DNA from: Oceaniglobus ichthyenteri
GTDB lineage: Bacteria > Pseudomonadota > Alphaproteobacteria > Rhodobacterales > Rhodobacteraceae
DNA length: 64,000 bases
Reading direction: 5' to 3'
Assembly (NCBI RefSeq): GCF_003057885.1
Contig: NZ_QAGK01000010.1
Span: 62,001-126,000 of the forward strand
Positions 19,596 to 28,528 of the stretch are shown here, in pieces; the stretch's first letter is position 1, and every line of letters starts with the position of its first letter. The translations under genes and the position numbers were made by a program. The notes below the pieces were generated by a model. It saw only the letters and a program-made list of their open reading frames with translations, was not told the origin of the DNA and ran no database searches.

Positions 19596-20504
19596 TCACG
19601 GCGCAGAACGCAAAAGTGCGGCAAAATGCGTTGCCACATGGGAGGGCGGGCGATGCGCGGGAAACAACAGATAAAGCACCCGTGACAGCGCCAGATCCGC
19701 GATTTCGACCCACCCAAGATCGGGATCGTTGAACAGGCGCACGGCCTCGCGCGGCAAAAGCGCAAGTCCGATGCCCGCCCGCACCAGACACAGTTGCGCG
19801 ATGGTCGATTTTGCGTGCAACGCCCCGGTGCGCAAATCCGCGGGCAAAGCAGGATGATTGCGCAACAATCGCGCGGTGCCGGTATCTTCATCAAGGTGAA
19901 TCAGGCTGTCTGGCGCAATATCGCACAACTGCACCGCCCGCCCCGACCGGGCCAGCGGATGATCGCGCCGACAGGCCAGAACAAAAGGATCACGGGCCAG
20001 TTCGGTTTGCACCAGATCGCCCGGAACTTCGCCCGGCCCGGCAATCGCCAGATCCAGATCGCCCTGAGAAACCTTTTGCGCCAGACGTTCGGCGATATCA
20101 TCATCCAGCGTGATTTCGATCGCCGGATGGGCCGTGCGAAACCGCAACAATGCGGGCGCAACAATTGACGAAATCGCCGAGGGCGACGCGCCAAGGCGCA
20201 AGCGCCCGCGATCAAGATCCGCCGCCGCGCGCAGCCGTTCGGTGGCCCGGTCCAGTGCGGCCAGATGCGGCCCGGTTTCGACCAGAAACTCAAGCCCGAT
20301 GGGCGTGGGGTGCGGTGGCCGCTGACGGCGATCAAACAGGGGAACGCCGATGATTTCTTCGATCTGGCGCACCGCATCACTCAGCGCGGATGGCACCACG
20401 CCCAACCGGTTCGCAGCGCGCGCAAAGCTGCCCTCGGCCCAGATTGCATGAATGGCACGCAGGTGGCGCAGATTCAGGTTCGTGTTTTCCGAATTTATCT
20501 TCAT
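19596..20504 (-). CDS. LysR-family transcriptional regulator
   Basis: A 302-residue regulator. The N-terminal winged helix (LNLRHLRAIHAIWAEGSFARAANRLGVVPSALSDAVRQIEE) is followed by a periplasmic-binding-fold effector domain. It is divergent from the YdiJ-like dehydrogenase with only about 67 bp between, the classical LysR layout, so it most likely controls that gene and itself. The effector is plausibly a 2-hydroxy acid such as D-2-hydroxyglutarate; that is inference from position. The 5-oxoprolinase downstream runs in the same direction and could be co-transcribed. Confidence 0.9.
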   Translation of the reverse strand: MKINSENTNLNLRHLRAIHAIWAEGSFARAANRLGVVPSALSDAVRQIEEIIGVPLFDRRQRPPHPTPIGLEFLVETGPHLAALDRATERLRAAADLDRGRLRLGASPSAISSIVAPALLRFRTAHPAIEITLDDDIAERLAQKVSQGDLDLAIAGPGEVPGDLVQTELARDPFVLACRRDHPLARSGRAVQLCDIAPDSLIHLDEDTGTARLLRNHPALPADLRTGALHAKSTIAQLCLVRAGIGLALLPREAVRLFNDPDLGWVEIADLALSRVLYLLFPAHRPPSHVATHFAALLRSAP

Positions 20505-20571
20505 TACTTTCTGATTTTACGATCTTCCATTTCGTGGTTCAATGGGCAATCCCTTTTTTAGCGAGCGTGCC

Positions 20572-23391
20572 ATGTCGTTTATTCCCCGGCCCCCGGCCCA
20601 CCCTTTATGCGATGCATTGCGCGGCGCGGGGTTTCGCGGCGAGGTTGAAACCGACGGCGCATTGCGCACGGCCATGTCGACGGACAATTCGGTCTATCAG
20701 ATCATTCCCGATCTGATCGTCGCCCCCCATGACGCCAAGGATATCGTGTGCCTGATGGGGGTTCTGGACCGGCCCGAATTTCGCGGCCTCACCCTGACGC
20801 CGCGCGGCGGCGGCACCGGCACCAACGGGCAAAGCCTGAACGCCGGTGTCATTCTGGATACGCGCCGCCACATGAACCGCCTGTTACAGATCAACGCCGC
20901 CGAAGGCTGGGCCGAGGTGGAACCGGGCATGGTGCTGGACGATCTGAATGATCAGTTGCGCCCACTGGGCCTGTTCTTTGCGCCGGAAACGTCGACGTCG
21001 ACACGCTGCACCATTGGCGGCATGGTGTCGACCGATGCATCGGGCAAGGGATCGCGCATCTATGGCAAGACGTCCGACAATATTCTGGGCCTTGAAATCG
21101 CGCGCGCCGACGGGCTGTTGAATTCCACCCTGCCGACACCCGATTGGGCGCGCGCGATGCTGGCAAGCGCCGAAATGGCCGCGCGCGCGGGGCGCGCCGC
21201 GTTTATCGCCGCGACACCCCGGATCAACCGCCGCTTTACCGGTTATGATCTGGAACGCGCCTGCCCCGAAACCGGTGGGTTTGAGTGGTGGCGGTTATTT
21301 CTTGGCGCCGAAGGCACGCTGGGCCCGATCACCCGCATTCGGGTGGCCCTGCGCCCGGTCGAGGCGGAAAAGCGGCTGATCGTTGCGGGGTTTGACAGTT
21401 TCGCCGCCGCCATGGCCGCTGCCACCCCATTGCTGGCGGATGAGCCAACAGCGATCGAGGTGATGGATGAACGGGTGCAACACTTGGCCGAAACGGCGGG
21501 CATTCTGGCGCGCCTTCCCGAATCGTTAAGGCCGCAGGATGGCGGGCGGGTGGCCTATGTGTTTATCGAATTCAACGGCGACGATCTGTCGGTGATCGGT
21601 GAACGCGTCGCGTCGTGCCGCGCGCGGTTGGCCGGATTGCCCGGCATCCTGTCGGTGCATCTGGCCGGGGATCGCGCCGAAATCCGCGATCTTTGGGCGA
21701 TCCGGTCTGCCGGTGTGGGGCTGCTTGGCAAGGTTGATGGCCCATCGCGCCCGGTCGCCTTTGTCGAGGATTGCGTGGTGCCGCCCGAAAACCTGCCCGG
21801 TTTCGTTGCCGATTTTCTGGCCCTGCTGGAAGGCGAGGGTTTAGGGTTTGGCATCTATGGCCATGTGGATGTGGGCTGTTTGCACATCCGCCCGGCGCTT
21901 AACCTGGATCGGACCGCCGACCGGGATCGGTTGGTGCGGGTATCGCGCGATGTGTTCGATCTGACCCGCAAACATGGTGGCATCTTTTGGGGCGAACATG
22001 GCAAGGGTGTGCGCGGCGCATTTCTGGAAGAATGGATCGGCCCCGAAGCATACAGCGCGCTTAAGGCGGTAAAGGCCGCGTTTGACCCAGGCGAACGGTT
22101 CAACACCGGCAAGCTGGTGAGCGGGAAGAATCCGGTCATGGGCATTGCAACCACACCGTTTCGCCGGTTCAACAGCACCGAAGATGACCCGTTGGAAAAG
22201 GCGTTCCGCTGTAACGGCAATGCCCAATGTCTCAGCTATGCGGCGGCAACGCCCATATGCCCGTCGTTCAAGGCCACCGCGGATCTGCGCCAATCGCCCA
22301 AAGGGCGGGCCGATGTGTTGCGCGCCTGGCGCAGTGGGGCGCAAACGGTAAACGAGGATGAAGTTCTGGCCGTGCTTGACACCTGCCTGGGCTGCAAGGC
22401 CTGCGCCACATCCTGCCCGGTGCAGGTGGATATCCCGCAAATGCGCAGTGCCTTTTATGCCGATTACTATGGCCGCCACAGACGCCCCCTGTCCGACCGC
22501 CTGACGTTGTTGGCCGAACGCGCAAGCCCGGTGCAAATGCGCCTTGCCCCCGCCTTGCGCCCGGTCTGGCCGCTGTTGCGCGCATTGGCAACGCCGCTGA
22601 TGGGGGCGGTTGATCTGCCCGACCGCATTGCGCGGCCCCTGCCCCGCGGCGACCGGATCACCGTGGATGAATTGGCCGGCCCCCACTCCGAAAACACGGT
22701 TCTGATCTGGCAGGATTGGTTTACCGCGCTCTATGACGAAAGCGCGCAGCGCGGTGCCATTGCGGGGCTGCGCGCGCTTGGCTATCGGCCCCGGATGGTG
22801 GCGATGCTCCCTTCGGGCAAGGCGGCCCTGAACCTTGGCGATATGTCCGGGTTCCGGGCCATAGCGAAACGCCTGTGCGCCGCGTTGGAACAGGCCGCAA
22901 TCAGCGGCGCGCCAATGCTGGGCCTTGATCCGGCGTTTGTGATGTGTCTGCGCCAGGATTATCCCAGCGCCGGGTTTGCCCCGCCCAAAGTGCTGTTGCC
23001 ACAGGAATTTCTGAGCGCCGAAATCAAGGCCGGGCGAAAATTTCCGCAGGCGGCAACCGCAGACAAGGCCCGATTGTTCAACCATTGCACCGAGGCGACC
23101 GCCCTGCCCGAAACCGGCGCGTTGTGGCACGGGGTTTTTGCGGCGCTGAATATCGAACTGGACACGCCCGCCACCGGCTGTTGCGGCATGGCCGGGCAAT
23201 TTGGCCATCAGGCCCGGCATCAAACCGTATCGCGACGGTTGTTTGATCTGTCATGGGCGGCACCGGTTGCCGCCGGGGGCGCAATGGCGGCCACCGGTTA
23301 TTCGTGCCGCTGCCAGGCTGGGCGGCTGAGCCAAGAAAAATTGGCGCATCCACTGGCATTGATTGCCGATCTGTTGGGCAAATCGCCCTGA
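20572..23391 (+). CDS. ydiJ: FAD/Fe-S dehydrogenase, YdiJ-like D-2-hydroxyglutarate dehydrogenase
   Basis: A flavoprotein of about 939 residues that oxidises D-2-hydroxy acids. The N-terminal FAD-linked oxidase domain has PRGGGTGTNGQ, MSTDNSVYQ and GGMVSTDASGKGS. The C-terminal iron-sulfur region has CNGNAQC and CLGCKACATSCPVQVDIP, then a CCG-type domain (TGCCGMAGQFGH). The N-terminal half resembles E. coli YdiJ closely. YdiJ oxidises D-2-hydroxyglutarate, a side product of SerA in serine synthesis, passing electrons to the quinone pool. The start is uncertain: ATG 20542 and ATG 20572 are in frame and neither has a clear ribosome site. I prefer 20572 because the protein then aligns with family N-termini. 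Confidence 0.9.
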   Translation: MSFIPRPPAHPLCDALRGAGFRGEVETDGALRTAMSTDNSVYQIIPDLIVAPHDAKDIVCLMGVLDRPEFRGLTLTPRGGGTGTNGQSLNAGVILDTRRHMNRLLQINAAEGWAEVEPGMVLDDLNDQLRPLGLFFAPETSTSTRCTIGGMVSTDASGKGSRIYGKTSDNILGLEIARADGLLNSTLPTPDWARAMLASAEMAARAGRAAFIAATPRINRRFTGYDLERACPETGGFEWWRLFLGAEGTLGPITRIRVALRPVEAEKRLIVAGFDSFAAAMAAATPLLADEPTAIEVMDERVQHLAETAGILARLPESLRPQDGGRVAYVFIEFNGDDLSVIGERVASCRARLAGLPGILSVHLAGDRAEIRDLWAIRSAGVGLLGKVDGPSRPVAFVEDCVVPPENLPGFVADFLALLEGEGLGFGIYGHVDVGCLHIRPALNLDRTADRDRLVRVSRDVFDLTRKHGGIFWGEHGKGVRGAFLEEWIGPEAYSALKAVKAAFDPGERFNTGKLVSGKNPVMGIATTPFRRFNSTEDDPLEKAFRCNGNAQCLSYAAATPICPSFKATADLRQSPKGRADVLRAWRSGAQTVNEDEVLAVLDTCLGCKACATSCPVQVDIPQMRSAFYADYYGRHRRPLSDRLTLLAERASPVQMRLAPALRPVWPLLRALATPLMGAVDLPDRIARPLPRGDRITVDELAGPHSENTVLIWQDWFTALYDESAQRGAIAGLRALGYRPRMVAMLPSGKAALNLGDMSGFRAIAKRLCAALEQAAISGAPMLGLDPAFVMCLRQDYPSAGFAPPKVLLPQEFLSAEIKAGRKFPQAATADKARLFNHCTEATALPETGALWHGVFAALNIELDTPATGCCGMAGQFGHQARHQTVSRRLFDLSWAAPVAAGGAMAATGYSCRCQAGRLSQEKLAHPLALIADLLGKSP

Positions 23392-23404
23392 TCTGTGCCG
23401 CCCC

Positions 23405-24829
23405 TCAGGTTTTCGCCCAGAACGATGTTTTCCGGTCATGGTGCGCGCGCAGGGTCTGAACGTAGGTATCGTGGGTCGGGAATGGCCCGTAGTCGGTGAT
23501 CGCCCCATCCAGTGACGCGCAATCGGCAAGGTGCGCGGCGGCATGGGCATAGCGCGAAGACCGCGCCTGACCCAAGGCAAAATCAATCATCGCCCGCCAA
23601 AGCAGCACGGCAGCGCGCGGATGGCGCAGGCGCAATGCCTCGGCGGCGGGGGTCAGGCGCATATAATCGTTGCCATTTATTTCATCGGCGCGGGCCTCGA
23701 TCAACTGCGCCGCTGTCACCAGATCGGGCCAGGTCAGACAAAATTCCAACGCTTTGGCGAAATCTTCAAATTGCAGAACATGGGCCCGGGCGCGATCTTC
23801 GGCTTCGACATCGTCAAAATCCGCCAGCCTTTTGAGATGTTCGCGCAGGTGGATTTCATCGAGCGTGGCGAGGAAACAGGCCCATCGGTGGCTCTGCGCA
23901 TCGCCATCCCGGCCAAGTGCCGTCAGGGTGGCGACATAGGCCGCATCCCACGCCGCCTGCCCAAAACTCTGGCCATCCTGCGCGGATTTTGACAACAGCG
24001 CCAGCGCATCATCGGCGCGATCCTCGGACAGCAAAAGCATCGCGACCTCGGCCGAGACATCCTTGCGCCGCAGATCGGCGTCGGAGTATTGCGAAATATA
24101 TGCCGCGGTGTCGCCGGCGGCTTCGGCGATCTCTTGCAGACAGCTTTTGACGAACCGCGCCTTGCGCTCGGCGGCATAGGTGTTTGGCCCCCGCAAATCG
24201 CGCAGGAAACGGAGTGCCTCGTGTTCATCGGATTCGGGCTCAAGGGGTGCCGCGCCGTATGCATTTACATGGGCGGTCAGCCGTTTCAGGCCGGGTTGGG
24301 CCAAGGTAGGCGCAAGCCGGGTTATGATACCGTCCCATTCCCCATATCCGTTATCCTGAACCACGCCCCACACCCGATCGGCCAATGCATCGGGGTTCAG
24401 CGCCGCGCGGGGCGCGATGGTTTCAAAATGCGTGATGGCGGCGCGAAAGACATCACCCACATCGCCACGGCTGTCATCAACCCGGCCATAGACCGAAGGG
24501 GCGATTTCAATAAACTGCCACAGCAAATCAAACGCCGCTGCCGGATCTTGGGGTGCGATTTTCTCAACGATCATCGCCACTTGCGTTTCAAGATCCTTGA
24601 TCAGCGCCTTGCGTTTGCGCCAGCCCACGAAACTGGTGGATTTTCGAAGCGACGCGAGCCGTTTGCGCACATCATGGGCCAATTCGGCAGGGCCCAGATT
24701 ATGGCTGAGCTCTAACCGCAACCGGCGTTTTATATCGGCGCTGCCCATGCTGACCTCGATCAACAGGGCGGCCAACTGCGCCGCGCCCAGCGCCTCAAGG
24801 TTGGTTTGGTTCAGGGTCTTTTTTGACAT
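23405..24829 (-). CDS. DUF6880-like protein of unknown function
   Basis: A 474-residue, mainly alpha-helical cytosolic protein beginning MSKKTLNQTNLEALGAAQLAALLIE. It contains repeated helical pairs resembling tetratricopeptide-type packing (for example RADDALALLSKS, WAAYVATL-type repeats), and a SFVGWRKRKALIKDLE basic patch. I associate the N-terminus with DUF6880, from memory and not by search. It ends 13 bp beyond the stop of the convergent YdiJ gene. The start at 24829 is chosen over an ATG five codons upstream only by similarity of the MSKK start. No role is proposed. Confidence 0.7.
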   Translation of the reverse strand: MSKKTLNQTNLEALGAAQLAALLIEVSMGSADIKRRLRLELSHNLGPAELAHDVRKRLASLRKSTSFVGWRKRKALIKDLETQVAMIVEKIAPQDPAAAFDLLWQFIEIAPSVYGRVDDSRGDVGDVFRAAITHFETIAPRAALNPDALADRVWGVVQDNGYGEWDGIITRLAPTLAQPGLKRLTAHVNAYGAAPLEPESDEHEALRFLRDLRGPNTYAAERKARFVKSCLQEIAEAAGDTAAYISQYSDADLRRKDVSAEVAMLLLSEDRADDALALLSKSAQDGQSFGQAAWDAAYVATLTALGRDGDAQSHRWACFLATLDEIHLREHLKRLADFDDVEAEDRARAHVLQFEDFAKALEFCLTWPDLVTAAQLIEARADEINGNDYMRLTPAAEALRLRHPRAAVLLWRAMIDFALGQARSSRYAHAAAHLADCASLDGAITDYGPFPTHDTYVQTLRAHHDRKTSFWAKT

Positions 24830-24919
24830 GGCTGATTTTGGCATTTGCCGCCGTCAAAGTGAAGCGGCGTCATGATTTGGCGGCGCGTGGCACCGGGGTG
24901 CCACACGCCATGATCCACC

Positions 24920-25516
24920 CTAGACGGATTGCATCAGCAATGTCTGGTTGTGCCAATCTTCGTCATCAACCGCGCGGGCCAGAACGGCGGCAACATCGCC
25001 GCGCGCGGCCATGCCCTTTACATCAACCTGATCGCCAAAGCGCATGTCGCGTGTGCCATCTTCGTCGGTCAGGCGCACGGGGCGCAAAATTGCATAGCTA
25101 AGCCCCGATGCCATCAGATGTTCGTCGGCGTCGTGTTTCGCCTGAAGATAGTGCGCCATATCACCGCCCGACCCGGGATCGCCCGCGCCAACACTGCTGA
25201 GCATGACAAAGCGTGACACGCCCGCCTTGGCGGCCAGATCGATCAACCGTTTGGCACCGTCGCGATCAACCTTGTCGGTCATTTCCGGGCCGGTCGAGCT
25301 GCCCGAACCGGCGGCAAAGATCACCGCATCACAGCCGTCGCACACACCGTCCTGTAAATCCGTCAGATCCCCGTGGCGCAGGGTAATATCCCCCGGCAAA
25401 GTACTGGTATCCGAGGATTCGCGCACCAACGCAATCGGGCTATGGCCGTTGGCCATCAATTCATTGACGAGCCGAACGCCGGTTTGTCCGGTAGCCCCTG
25501 CAACAAGAATATTCAT
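24920..25516 (-). CDS. NAD(P)-binding atypical SDR (YhfK/NAD(P)H-binding type)
   Basis: A 198-residue single-domain Rossmann protein. The N-terminal GATGQTG dinucleotide loop and LVRESSDTSTLPG, GDLTDLQ are features of atypical SDRs that bind NAD(P)H. A C-terminal RGDVAAVLARAV follows. It starts at ATG 25516 with a GGAG site; an upstream ATG lacks one. It is the last of three co-directional genes with the Hsp31-like and zinc-free MDR genes, with gaps of 72 and 22 bp, so an operon is likely. The role may be reductase or redox sensing in the stress cluster; the substrate is unknown. Confidence 0.85.
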   Translation of the reverse strand: MNILVAGATGQTGVRLVNELMANGHSPIALVRESSDTSTLPGDITLRHGDLTDLQDGVCDGCDAVIFAAGSGSSTGPEMTDKVDRDGAKRLIDLAAKAGVSRFVMLSSVGAGDPGSGGDMAHYLQAKHDADEHLMASGLSYAILRPVRLTDEDGTRDMRFGDQVDVKGMAARGDVAAVLARAVDDEDWHNQTLLMQSV

Positions 25517-25588
25517 AAATTTCTCCAAACATTTATCTTGAATGGCAAATGATCGGGGCGGCATGTTTCACCGCCCCGACCGGCAACA

Positions 25589-26263
25589 TCAGAGCAGCGT
25601 CAGAAGTTTGCGCGCCGCCTCTTCGGACGAGGCCGGGTTCTGGCCGGTTACCAATTTACCGTCCGTCACCACAAACGACGCCCAATCGTTGCCCTTCTGA
25701 TAATCGGCACCGTTCGATTTCAGCATATCCTCAACCAGAAACGGCACGATATCGGTCAGGCCCACGCCCTCTTCTTCGGTGTTGGTAAAGCCGGTCACGG
25801 TCTTGCCCGACACCAAGGGTTTGCCATTTGCGCCCTTGGGGTGTTTGAACACGGCCGGGGCATGGCACACCGCGCCGATCGGGCGATCAGAGGTGGCGAA
25901 GGCTTCGATCAACGCCGTGCTGTCGCCATCTTCGGCCAGATCCCACAACGGCCCATGGCCACCTGGGTAAAACACCGCGTCAAATCCATCAGCCGAAATG
26001 GATGACAGTACTTCGGTATTGGCCAGCACATTTTGCGCGGCTTCATCGTTCTTGAACCGTTTGGTGGCGTCGGTCTGGGCATCGTCTGTATCGCTGGACG
26101 GATCAAGCGGCGGTTGCCCGCCCTTGGGTGAGGCCAGCGTGATATCGGCCCCTGCATCCTTGAACACGTAATAGGGTGCCGCGAACTCTTCGAGCCAAAA
26201 GCCCGTCTTGTTGCCGGTGTCGCCCAATTTATCGTGCGACGTCAAAACCATAAGTATCTTCAT
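25589..26263 (-). CDS. DJ-1/PfpI superfamily protein, Hsp31-like
   Basis: A 224-residue class I amidotransferase-fold protein. The nucleophile elbow is AVCHAPA with Cys133 and His134, and an acidic partner lies in GFWLEEFAAPYYVF (Glu25/Glu26), the triad expected for Hsp31-type proteins. These act as glutathione-independent glyoxalase (methylglyoxal to lactate) and as chaperone or deglycase. The N-terminus MKILMVLTSHDKLG fits. It lies in an operon between the SDR and MDR genes of the stress cluster, consistent with electrophile detoxification. Methylglyoxal is the family substrate; activity here is inferred. Confidence 0.88.
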   Translation of the reverse strand: MKILMVLTSHDKLGDTGNKTGFWLEEFAAPYYVFKDAGADITLASPKGGQPPLDPSSDTDDAQTDATKRFKNDEAAQNVLANTEVLSSISADGFDAVFYPGGHGPLWDLAEDGDSTALIEAFATSDRPIGAVCHAPAVFKHPKGANGKPLVSGKTVTGFTNTEEEGVGLTDIVPFLVEDMLKSNGADYQKGNDWASFVVTDGKLVTGQNPASSEEAARKLLTLL

Positions 26264-26285
26264 CGGGTACTGCCTTGTGTATGTT

Positions 26286-27317
26286 TCAGGCGCTCAGCTT
26301 GATAACGCGTTTGCCAAAAGCTTCGCCGTTCAGCAGCCCAACAAACGCGGCGGGCGCCTGTTCCAATCCATCTATCATTTCTTCGCGATACTGGATTTTG
26401 CCCTGTTTCACCCAATCACCCATTTGCTTGGAAAATTCGGGGTACAGGTGGCCAAAATCATCAAACACGATAAACCCGCGCATCGTCATCCGTTTGCGCA
26501 GAACCAGGCCCAGCAAAAGATTCAGCCGGTCAGGGCCATCGGGCAGCGACGTGGCGTTGTATTGTGAAATCAGCCCGCATACCGGAATGCGCGCCGAAGG
26601 ATTCAGCAGCGGCATCACCGCATCAAACACCGCGCCACCCACGTTTTCGAAATAGATATCGATGCCATCTGGCACGGCGGCTTTCAACGCGTCGGGAAAT
26701 CCATCGGCCTTGTAATCAATGCACGCGTCAAACCCCAGCTTTTCAACCACATGGGCGCATTTTTCGGCGCCACCTGCAATACCGACAACCCGGCATCCCA
26801 AAATCTTGCCGATCTGCCCGACGGTCGCGCCAACCGGGCCGCTGGCCCCGGCCACCACCAGTGTTTCGCCTTCTTTTGGCTGGCCGATCTGGATCAGCCC
26901 GGCCCAGGCGGTCAGGCCCGGCATTCCCAGCACGCCCAGCGCCCAGGATGGGTTTTGCGGATCCTTGCCCATATTGATGACGCCGGTTCCGTCAGAAACC
27001 GCGTAATCCTGCCAGCCGCCAAATGCGACCACCCAATCGTTCTTTTCAAAACCATCCACATCCGATGTCACAACCTGTGCCACGGTGCCGCCTACCATCA
27101 CATCGCCGATGTTCACCGGATCGGCGTAAGACGGCGCATCGCTCATCCGGCCGCGCATATAGGGATCAAGCGAAAGATATTCGTTGCGCAGCAGCATCTG
27201 GCCTTTGCCCGCCTTGGGCAGATCGCCGGTTTCCAGACGCAGGGTGTTTTCATCGGGCGCGCCTTTGGGGCGTTCGGCCAGAACGAATTTACGGTTTTGT
27301 GTGTCGGATTGTGCCAT
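26286..27317 (-). CDS. Zinc-independent MDR reductase (prostaglandin/quinone-type, YfmJ/CurA-like)
   Basis: A 343-residue NADPH-dependent medium-chain reductase lacking the zinc ligands of alcohol dehydrogenases. The nucleotide-binding glycine loop is VAGASGPVGATVGQIGK. LSLDPYMRGRM near residue 50 and GRIPVCGLISQYN-like SARIPVCGLISQYNAT near 250 are typical of the leukotriene B4 dehydrogenase-like group. These reduce alpha,beta-unsaturated carbonyls, consistent with the surrounding quinone and electrophile genes. The ATG at 27317 has AAGGA; the frame upstream to 27392 has no ribosome site. Confidence 0.88.
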   Translation of the reverse strand: MAQSDTQNRKFVLAERPKGAPDENTLRLETGDLPKAGKGQMLLRNEYLSLDPYMRGRMSDAPSYADPVNIGDVMVGGTVAQVVTSDVDGFEKNDWVVAFGGWQDYAVSDGTGVINMGKDPQNPSWALGVLGMPGLTAWAGLIQIGQPKEGETLVVAGASGPVGATVGQIGKILGCRVVGIAGGAEKCAHVVEKLGFDACIDYKADGFPDALKAAVPDGIDIYFENVGGAVFDAVMPLLNPSARIPVCGLISQYNATSLPDGPDRLNLLLGLVLRKRMTMRGFIVFDDFGHLYPEFSKQMGDWVKQGKIQYREEMIDGLEQAPAAFVGLLNGEAFGKRVIKLSA

Positions 27318-27518
27318 TGGATATTCCTTTTTCAGACCGGCGCATGGCCAGTCGTGGTATTTGCAAGACGCGCAGAATGCGGCGTCGCCCACCGACTACG
27401 GCCGGGGGCTTGAATCCTAGGTATGGCCGCAGGGATCAAATGCAATGCCACCGCACAGGGCCGACCATTGCGATGGACCGGGGCGCCCTGACGTAACCGC
27501 GCCGTGTGCGCCCGTGGC

Positions 27519-28418
27519 TCAGAGGGGGCGGGTTTCCCTGACATAGATCTCGAAGAAATCCGAAAAGGTCGCAACCCGCAGCGGCAATTGTTCGTAGGGC
27601 GGATAATACAGGGTCAGCCAGATTTCGGGGGTGCGCCAGTCGGGCAGCACCGCCACCATGCGCCCGGCGGCCAGATCGCCGTCAATGATGAAACGCGGCA
27701 ACAGCGCGATGCCTTCGTCGTTCAAAACCAACCCCGCCAGAAGATCGCCGTTATTGGTGCTTAACCGGCCCTGCGCCCGGTGGCTGCGCCGCGCGCCACC
27801 ATTTGCAAGCTGCCACACCTCGTCGCGCAAATCATCGCGATACCCCAGACACTCGTGATCGGCCAGATCATCGGGGTCTTGCGGTGTGCCGCGCGCGCGC
27901 AGGTAACCGGGGGTGGCAACAAGAAGGCGGGGCACCATGCAAATCTTGCGCCAGATCGTCGATTTATCGCTGGGCGGGCCGGAAACGCGGATCGCCAGAT
28001 CGAAATCATCTTCCACGATATCGACAAATCCATCGGACAGGTTGACGTCAACAGTGGTTTGGGGATGCAGCGCCGCGAATTGCGACAGAACCGCAGGCAA
28101 AACCTTGACGCCCAAAGACAGGGGCGCACTGATCCTCAACCGCCCCGAGGTGATGCCCTGCGCCTCGCGCGTTTGGGTCGCCGCCTCGGCCAACCCGTCG
28201 GCCAGGGGCGCCACCCGCGCGGCATAAACCGCCCCCGCCGAGGTCAGCGAGACCTGCCGCGTCGTGCGCACCAGCAATTGCACGCCAAGGCGCGCCTCAA
28301 GCGCGGCGATGGTGCGCGTGACCGATGCTGGCGTCATACCCAGATGGCGCGCGGCCCCAGCAAAGCTTTGCTGTTCGGCCACGGCCAGAAACACACGGAT
28401 GGATTCCAACTCTCCCAT
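27519..28418 (-). CDS. LysR-family regulator of the stress cluster
   Basis: A 299-residue LysR regulator starting MGELESIRVFLAVAEQQSF, with the winged helix HLGMTPASVTRTIAALEARLGVQLLVRTTRQ. It belongs to the LysR subgroup that controls quinone, nitro or aromatic reductase genes (CrgA/DmlR-like N-terminus). It diverges from the mhqO-like dioxygenase across about 110 bp containing a short dyad, so it probably controls that operon. It lies 201 bp upstream of the MDR gene on the same strand and may also affect the SDR-Hsp31-MDR operon. Its effector is unknown; a quinone is a reasonable guess. Confidence 0.88.
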   Translation of the reverse strand: MGELESIRVFLAVAEQQSFAGAARHLGMTPASVTRTIAALEARLGVQLLVRTTRQVSLTSAGAVYAARVAPLADGLAEAATQTREAQGITSGRLRISAPLSLGVKVLPAVLSQFAALHPQTTVDVNLSDGFVDIVEDDFDLAIRVSGPPSDKSTIWRKICMVPRLLVATPGYLRARGTPQDPDDLADHECLGYRDDLRDEVWQLANGGARRSHRAQGRLSTNNGDLLAGLVLNDEGIALLPRFIIDGDLAAGRMVAVLPDWRTPEIWLTLYYPPYEQLPLRVATFSDFFEIYVRETRPL

Positions 28419-28428
28419 GGGCGATTGT

Positions 28429-28449
28429 TACACTAGGCGCAACAGTGAA
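28429..28449. promoter_or_regulatory. Candidate LysR binding dyad
   Basis: In the divergent gap, CACT (28431-28434) and AGTG (28444-28447) flank nine bases, and the flanks TTA and AAT extend the symmetry loosely. Half-sites are short, so this is only a plausible operator for the LysR gene and the dioxygenase operon. Confidence 0.2.
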
Positions 28450-28528
28450 TGCAACATTATAGCCATTCAAGGAAATGATCCGCAGATCTATATTGGGTGC
28501 AAGGAAACATTCATTCGGGAGAAACATC

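Noticed and set aside
21841-23223. 460-codon open frame on the minus strand
   Set aside because: It is opposite the YdiJ-like gene, rich in His, Gly and Arg, and shows no domain; GC-rich genomes produce such antisense frames routinely.
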